Shown: piece after piece, positions 58,691 through 64,000 of the stretch
How positions within the stretch are numbered: position 1 is the first letter of the stretch
Layout of the letters: every line of letters starts with the position of its first letter
From: Leishmania infantum JPCM5
Taxonomy: Eukaryota > Euglenozoa > Kinetoplastea > Trypanosomatida > Trypanosomatidae
NCBI RefSeq assembly: GCF_000002875.2
Contig: NC_009409.2
Coordinates: 616,627-680,626 of the forward strand
Reading direction: 5' to 3'
Length of the DNA: 64,000 nt
Made by a program: the position numbers and the translations under genes
Notes under the pieces: generated by a model
What the model was told of the DNA's origin: nothing
Database searches by the model: none
Seen by the model: only the letters and a program-made list of their open reading frames with translations

Positions 58691-59047
58691 TTTACGCCCA
58701 CTCCGTCATCCCCGGATGACAGGTGTGGCGGGCACGCGCCCCTCTCAGTGCGTCGTATCTCAGGGCCCCGGGCGCCCCCACCCCCATCTCTCTATCTGTG
58801 CGGAGGGCCAAGCAGCCCCCCTCCTCCTCCTCCTGTTCCTGCTGAATGCCGAGCTACTGTTGGTGGTGACAGAGTCAAGCGCTTACGACGTGGGGAGGTC
58901 AGGGCGGTTTACTGCTACGGGTGTCGGCGGTCAGGGCCCGGATGGCGTTGCGTCGGATCGACCCGCTACTGCGAACACGCCTGTACCAGCCACCTGATGG
59001 GCGAAGCGCCAGCGTGTGTCTAGCACTGCTTCACACCACGCGATGTG
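58691..59047 (+). mobile_element. SIDER2-like retroposon, copy B (inverted relative to copy A)
   Basis: A 357-bp block that I compared base by base with the reverse complement of 41252-41605. It is identical except for one extra 3-bp CTC/GAG unit near 58822-58832. It starts TTTACGCCCACTCC and ends at GCGATGTG, after which copies A and B diverge. Copy A continues with GGCCTGTGAC, which is also partly seen in copy C, so copy B looks slightly shorter at that end. It lies in the expected 3' UTR of the gene at 59508-60470, antisense to it. Confidence 0.7.
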
Positions 59048-59354
59048 CCTCCCCCCCATAGCAGGCCGTGTGGAGGGTCGAGTGGCGCTGAGCTCACGCT
59101 CTAAGGCAGGGATATCGATATGCTGAATAGAACAAGACGACCAGCTCCTCGTTTTCACACATGATCCTACTCAAGTGCATCAAAAACGTATACAGTGGCC
59201 CATCGATTGCCCCCCCTTCCGCCGCCTGAAGCGTGTAGAGGATGAGATAGGATGATGGTGGTGGTGGTGGTGGGATGCTGTGTGTAGGTGCCACGGCTAA
59301 GGATGACTGGTATGTGTACTGCTGATGGGGCAATGTATGACGTTGTTAAGCGAA

Positions 59355-59380
<26 letters not shown>
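59355..59380. repeat. (AC)13 microsatellite
   Basis: Thirteen AC units on the plus strand. Confidence 0.9.
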
Positions 59381-59387
<7 letters not shown>

Positions 59388-59507
59388 CTTACGCGCACGT
59401 GAACAGAAAGGCGGTGAAGGGCGCGCATCACCAATTGCGGTCAGCTGCGCAGCCTCGATCGACAGACAATCATGTGCATGAGGGCGTTTGCATAGCCTGC
59501 GCTCGGC

Positions 59508-60470
59508 TCACGGCTTCCGAGTTCTGTTCAACTGCTGCTGCAGCGACAGCGCCCGCCGGACCAGGAAGGAGTTGCCGTTCCGGTCCTGCACGCGCACGTC
59601 GAAGAACTGTGGGTACTTGAGCAGGAAGGCGCATGGTCGGACTAGAGGGTAGCCCATGCACCGCATCTTTACATCACGCGAAATATTGAGACTCGAGAAC
59701 GCCACCCACTCATTGGGAATGTAAGTCAGAACCTCCTCCAAGCGTTCCTTGAGTGTGGTGGTATTGCCAACGAAGCCGCTGCCTGTGCCTATGCAAGGCG
59801 ACCCGCCAACGATGCTCGAATTCGGCATGGCTACCTCCATGGCTTTCTGCGGCCCCAGCCACTGCTCCAGCGCCGGCAACGGCTTCGTTCCAGGCGGAAG
59901 CCGCATAACGTGCATGTTGTTCTTGGCGCAGGACGGAGGCGCCACATGCAGCGTAGCAGATTGCGACGTCCTCTTTTCGCCGAGGCGGCACACCAGGAAG
60001 TGGTTCGGGAAGTGCAAGAGGAGTTCCTCCAAGGGAAGACGATGCGCTACGAGAATCTTTCGGGAGGCGGGGCTCAGGGCACGAAACAGCTCCCCCACTG
60101 GCATCGTGCGTGTGACGAGGGTTCCGAGCTCCACTATTACGGGCTCCAGCGATGGAGGACCTTCTTTAGCGGCATCCCGGTTGCCGACTGAGCTCTCGCG
60201 TGCAACAGGGCTGCTGCTGCCTGCCGTGCTGCTTTTTTCTGATAGAGAAAGCGACGCTCCGGGTAGGGTGGAGGACTGTCCGACAGCGCGCCGTTGATGA
60301 AGCAGCGGCGAGGGGTACAGCGAGCCGGTGGTCGCGGCTGCGCTGCTTGATGGAAGGAACGTGAATATTGCCGTCGCCGTGAAGATACGCATCCGCTGTG
60401 CCGTGTGCTGCGCTGCGGGGTGGGCGGGCGCGGCGCGCCACAGGGGACAACACAGACGCATAGGCTTCAT
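59508..60470 (-). CDS. Mitochondrial protein with two related small modules, function unknown
   Basis: A protein of 320 residues from the ATG at 60468-60470. Residues 1-45 (MKPMRLCCPLWRAAPAHPAA and onward) are basic without acidic residues, a likely mitochondrial presequence. Residues 45-108 are Ser/Ala-rich. Two modules then share one pattern. Module 1 (113-177) holds LPLEELLLHFPNHFLVCRL. Module 2 (242-306) holds EEVLTYIPNEWVAFSS and AFLLKYPQFFDVRV, followed by NSFLVRRALSL. The pattern, a helix pair leading to F/L-L-x3-P-x-x-F-x-V and a strand pair, suggests a winged-helix-like nucleic-acid-binding unit. The next gene upstream (61520-62449) carries the same pattern once. A role in mitochondrial RNA metabolism or in the ribosome is inference. 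Met4 and Met27 are alternative starts. Confidence 0.75.
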   Translation of the reverse strand: MKPMRLCCPLWRAAPAHPAAQHTAQRMRIFTATAIFTFLPSSSAAATTGSLYPSPLLHQRRAVGQSSTLPGASLSLSEKSSTAGSSSPVARESSVGNRDAAKEGPPSLEPVIVELGTLVTRTMPVGELFRALSPASRKILVAHRLPLEELLLHFPNHFLVCRLGEKRTSQSATLHVAPPSCAKNNMHVMRLPPGTKPLPALEQWLGPQKAMEVAMPNSSIVGGSPCIGTGSGFVGNTTTLKERLEEVLTYIPNEWVAFSSLNISRDVKMRCMGYPLVRPCAFLLKYPQFFDVRVQDRNGNSFLVRRALSLQQQLNRTRKP

Positions 60471-61519
60471 TGTATGTATATGTGCACCGTCAGCGGTGTT
60501 GAGGTTCCCCCGCACGATGAGGAGAGACGAAGGCCAAGAGTGGAGCGCGGCTGAATGGGAGGGTGTTCGCGGAGACACGTTGGGTGAGGGCAGAGAGACG
60601 GGGCGCAGGTGAGGGAGGGGTGTCGTTGCAGCGGAGACGAGGTATAGGACGGAGAGACAAAGGCAGCGACGTCAGCGACTCGCGAACGCGCCGGCAGCCG
60701 CACTCGCATCCGCACTCGCATCCGCAGCTGTAGTGTGCATGTGAAGCGCGTGGAGAGGGGAGGAAGATACGGGCGTGTATCTCACACATTGCCGACATGC
60801 GCGCGCATTGAAAAGGTGGTGGTGGTAGTGGCATGCAGCCGAGACACCCACGCACACACACGCACATGCGCAGAGGTGAGGTGGGGGATGTGTTGAGGAT
60901 TCGTTCTTATCTAGACGGCAGGCGTGGGGACGCCACAAAGGGTGTCGAGGCACACGAACACACACACACACACACCACATACACAGGCGCAGAGAGAGAG
61001 AGAGACAGAGACAGACTCACCGTCTCACGCACACACCACAGGTAATCATATGAAGGAGGCAGGCACGGCTGCAACCGCATATTGAGATGGTCCGATAACG
61101 TATGCAGAAAAAAAAACGTACACTCCCACAGACGCGCACACACACACACACACACAAAGTGATCAACACGGAAGCAAGCCCACCATCATAGAGCTCGGCA
61201 ACTGCACCGCCGGAGGTGTGCGAAGACGGGAGTGTGTATGTGTGCGTGTGTGCGTGCTCGTGTGCATGTGTATTGCGATGTTGAGGGAGAAGGGGTGGGG
61301 GAGGAGGCTGGTGGAGGGAAGCAGCTGTCGAGGTGATGAAGGAGCACGCGCTTCGAAGCATAAGGTAAGACAACGAAAAAGCAAAGAAAACACAAGAGGC
61401 GAAGTAGGGTGGCTCGAGCGGCTCGCAGAAGGTGAACCACCAACAGAAGCACCCGCTCACCCCACCCACCGAGACGCGCGCGCACAGGTGAATGTAGGAC
61501 TAAACAAGGGATGCTTCAT
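60471..61519. other. Intergenic spacer
   Basis: A 1-kb stretch with imperfect GCATCCGCACTC repeats at 60700-60727, CA runs at 60957-60974 and 61136-61155, GAGA at 60990-61010 and an A8-9 run at 61107-61116. No gene is recognisable. Confidence 0.6.
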
Positions 61520-62449
61520 CTAACGAGTGCCGAAGGACTGATTGCGACTACCCATCGGGCCGCCTCGACGGGGTGCACCATCACCGCCTCCGTGACTTCC
61601 GTTGTTGCTGCCGTATCCGCGGCGATCAGCGCGCTGCGGTGGGGGACCGCGGCGCCCATCTCCTCCTCCATAGTATCCGTTGCCGCCTTCGTTGCGGTAC
61701 TGCTGCGGCGGAGACCGTGAAGGCCCTGAGGGCGATGGGGAGCTCTGATGCCGGCGAACGCCACCACCACGGCCACCACGTCCGCGGTTGCTCCCAAAGC
61801 CGCCTCCCGCACGACGCTGCTGCTGCTGGCGGTCGGCGTCGTCGAGCCCCATCATCCGTCGCATTGTTTTGCGCTGCGCATCGCGTGTGGCATACTGCTG
61901 CATGACGATGGGGTTGCCAATCACGTAGAGGACGCCGTCCTCGGGGTTGGTGTGTAGAACAAAGAACTGCTTGCGCTGTTCGAGGAAGCTTCGCAGCCCA
62001 CCGTGCCGCTCGCTGAGCGCCTCTTGTATGTTCTCGTCGATGGCAGAGAAGAGGGACTTGATGGAGATAGCTCCCTTGGGCGGTATGTGCTTTACCACCT
62101 CTGTCATCACAATGGAGTCGTCACGGAGGGCGGCGCGGGTTTCAGCGCTCAGCTCGCCGTCGCCCGTGCTGTTCATCACCGCGGCTGGGACAGGGCCGGG
62201 CGACGCTCGCGGGCTGCCGAAGCTGCCGGTGCCGCGAGAACCCGCGAGCGGCTCAGAGCTAGTGCCGCTTCCTCTACCACCACCAGAGGAGCGGCTGTAG
62301 GGCCGCGAGGACTGCCAGCGCATCGCACAAGCTGAGTAGCCTATCGTTGCTGATGCCGGCGCGCCTGCAGCGACCGCCATAGCGGCGGCGGCTGGTCCAC
62401 CGCTGCTAAACCCGCCGCGTGACAGGATCGAAATGAATCGCATGCTCAT
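61520..62449 (-). CDS. Mitochondrial RGG-box RNA-binding protein, probable RGG3 ortholog
   Basis: A protein of 309 residues. The start MSMRFISILSRGGF opens a mitochondrial presequence. Residues 45-100 are Ser/Gly/Pro-rich. Residues 113-185 form the only ordered domain: MTEVVKHIPPKGAISIKSLF, then LRSFLEQRKQFFVLH and GVLYVIGNPIVMQQ. This matches module 2 of the neighbouring protein at 59508-60470. Residues 213-305 are an RGG/GG-rich tail (FGSNRGRGGRGGGVRR), typical of proteins that bind RNA and are arginine-methylated. From memory, the T. brucei RNA-editing accessory (MRB1) literature lists an RGG protein, TbRGG3, a few genes from PDH E1 beta, and this gene holds the same relative place. The RNA-binding role is well supported, the ortholog name less so. 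Confidence 0.78.
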   Translation of the reverse strand: MSMRFISILSRGGFSSGGPAAAAMAVAAGAPASATIGYSACAMRWQSSRPYSRSSGGGRGSGTSSEPLAGSRGTGSFGSPRASPGPVPAAVMNSTGDGELSAETRAALRDDSIVMTEVVKHIPPKGAISIKSLFSAIDENIQEALSERHGGLRSFLEQRKQFFVLHTNPEDGVLYVIGNPIVMQQYATRDAQRKTMRRMMGLDDADRQQQQRRAGGGFGSNRGRGGRGGGVRRHQSSPSPSGPSRSPPQQYRNEGGNGYYGGGDGRRGPPPQRADRRGYGSNNGSHGGGDGAPRRGGPMGSRNQSFGTR

Positions 62450-63129
62450 GCTCTCTTTGCAGTTGAGTCTGCAGCTAGTCGTTGCCTATCTATCGGCGTG
62501 CGGGCGTGTGTGTGGGCGTGCCTGTCTACTCTTCTTGTATGTGAGTGTGTCTATTCGACTCTCTGTATTGTTGACGTACACAGCCAAGCCACGGTGTCCA
62601 CTAGGATAGTATGTGGTCGAGCAAGAGTCGCGGAGTAGAGTGGGGGGGGCACGGCAGGGCGCGTACTAGAACACTGTTGAACATCAACCAAAGGGCAGCG
62701 ACGACAACGACCCTCACGTGACTTGAGAGGCGGGACGAAGCGGTGACACACACACACACACTTACACGCAGACAGGGGCACACAACAACCTCAGCCACCA
62801 AACTGCCGCAAGAGAGGCGAAGGAAAGCCAAACAAACAAGCAAGAGGGGGCCAAACAAACTCAAGTCACCTCAAGCACACTGAGTTGGAGGGGTGGAGGG
62901 TGGAGGGGTTTCAGAGACAATGACGCACGGCACATGCATCCGGTGTTGGGGAGAGAAAGAAGCCGGCAAAGCAGAGGGAGACGCATGGTTGGTGCAGGAT
63001 GTGTGCATGAGCGTGTGGCCGGCAGGAAGGGGGGAGGAGGAGCAGACGGGCGCAGACGGTGGACGCGGATGTAAGGAGAATTGATGGGGGAGGCGGCGGG
63101 GAGAGGAGCCCAAGCGCCTCTTGAGCATG

Positions 63130-63160
<31 letters not shown>

Positions 63161-64000
63161 TTCCCCTCTCTCCTTCGCCTCACACGCCTTTCTCCAGAGT
63201 ACGCCATACGCATCTTCTTTACTGTCACCGACGCACATGCACACACGTGCGTTTTGTTTCTCTCTATGGAGCGCATCACATATTTTTTTGTTTGAGTTCT
63301 GAGGCACACACACACACACACACGCACAAACATGCAGACAGAGAGGCTGAGGTGTGTGGGGGGGGTGAGGGGAGGGGAGGACAACCCTCCCCCACACCCC
63401 CGACAAGAAAACAGAAACGAAGCACAGGATGGAAAACAACGAAAACGAGAACGGTAGGATACATGAGTGACGGGACAGAAGAGAGGGAGAGGGGTGGGGA
63501 AAGAGGCGTGCCCATGTGTGCATGCAGGACCTGCTATTCAGTCCCGCACACACACACATATATATATGTGCGTCTGTGTGAGCATGTGTCCTCCGTCCGT
63601 AAGAGTGCGCCCGTGGGAGCCGCACACGCACACGCGTGTTCACAATCCGGCACAAGAACAAAAAGGGGACGAGAAATAGTGATGAACCTGAATGATGCGA
63701 ACGATGTCAAGAGGGTGTGTGTGGGTGAGGGGAGGGGAGCGGGTTGAAGCCAGATACATATAAGGCGGGGCGAGGGTGGGCGGGTAGGGGTTAAAGGGGA
63801 CATGTTTACGTTGTGCGCATGCGCGCAGTGTAACACAATGAATGACGTCACATGCACGCCCCTTGCTCCCTTCCGATTCCCCCTCACGCTTTCACTCGCA
63901 TCTCCCCACCCCCACCCCGCCCACACGTAGGCCCGTATATATTTCCGACAGCGCCGGAGGGCAGGACAAGCAGCAACACACGGCACATAAAAAAAAGATC
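62450..64000. other. Intergenic spacer to the window edge
   Basis: A 1.55-kb stretch with CA repeats at 62747-62762, 63133-63160 and 63306-63323, G-runs near 63358 and 63365, and a short TA run near 63557-63567. Frames that stay open read as Cys/Val or His/Thr repeats. No gene or gene end is recognisable before base 64000. Confidence 0.6.
63133..63160. repeat. (CA)14 microsatellite
   Basis: About fourteen CA units on the plus strand. Confidence 0.9.

Larger units (their letters stand above)
58332..59507. other. Intergenic spacer holding SIDER-like copy B
   Basis: A 1.2-kb stretch that includes the retroposon at 58691-59047, a GGT run near 59259-59271 and an AC repeat at 59355-59380. No gene is recognisable. 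Confidence 0.7.

Noticed and set aside
62861..63661. 266-codon minus-strand frame
   Set aside because: The translation is mostly Cys-Val, Thr-His and Ser-Pro runs from CA and CT repeats. No domain and no plausible gene.
1..64000. Strand-switch region, centromere-like region, CRISPR array or operon promoter
   Set aside because: All genes share one strand, no regular spacer array exists, and single-gene promoters are not expected in a kinetoplastid unit. Nothing in the sequence supports any of these.

Overview
The window is a stretch of a trypanosomatid nuclear chromosome, almost certainly from Leishmania. It is GC-rich. Every protein gene is intronless and lies on the minus strand. The genes are separated by long spacers full of CA/TG, AT and homopolymer tracts, and polypyrimidine/AG trans-splice signals lie in front of several start codons. 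No strand switch occurs, so the whole window appears to be part of one polycistronic transcription unit read from high to low coordinates. From memory, the gene order (casein kinase 1, eIF3f-like, DGAT2-like, MAD2, PDH E1-beta, RGG-rich mitochondrial protein) fits Leishmania chromosome 25 and Trypanosoma brucei chromosome 3. That was not checked here.

Layout in transcription order (64000 to 1). 62449-61520: mitochondrial RGG-box protein. 60470-59508: mitochondrial protein with two related modules. 58331-53619: 1570-aa protein with a basic tail, perhaps THO2-like. 52568-51516: pyruvate dehydrogenase E1 beta. 48829-48434: LSM8. 47752-44270: leucine-rich-repeat protein. 42653-41817: HSCB/Jac1 co-chaperone. 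40794-35044: giant TPR-like protein. 33659-33054: MAD2. 32167-29285: 960-aa orphan. 28181-27480: mitochondrial EF-P. 26724-26464: twin CX9C protein. 25787-24465: mitoribosomal uL24m. 23183-21348: DGAT2-family acyltransferase. 19570-19133: small membrane protein, possibly an ATP synthase subunit. 17880-16900: eIF3f-like MPN protein. 15763-12257: CFAP251-like WD40 protein. 10974-7336: BRCT protein. 6172-4616: divergent casein kinase 1. 994-1: N-terminal part of TRAPPC8.

The genes serve unrelated pathways, as expected for a kinetoplastid transcription unit, but mitochondrial proteins are frequent (seven to nine of twenty). Regulation is expected to be post-transcriptional, through trans-splicing and UTR elements.

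The most striking non-genic feature is a pair of 354/357-bp SIDER-like retroposons at 41252-41605 and 58691-59047. They are in opposite orientation and, by direct base comparison, identical except for one 3-bp unit. A third, clearly divergent copy lies near 3500-3910. Other points worth a second look are a related domain shared by two neighbouring mitochondrial genes, an overlapping upstream ORF on MAD2, an insert-bearing DYG-type CK1, and a mitochondrial EF-P that keeps the modifiable lysine position.
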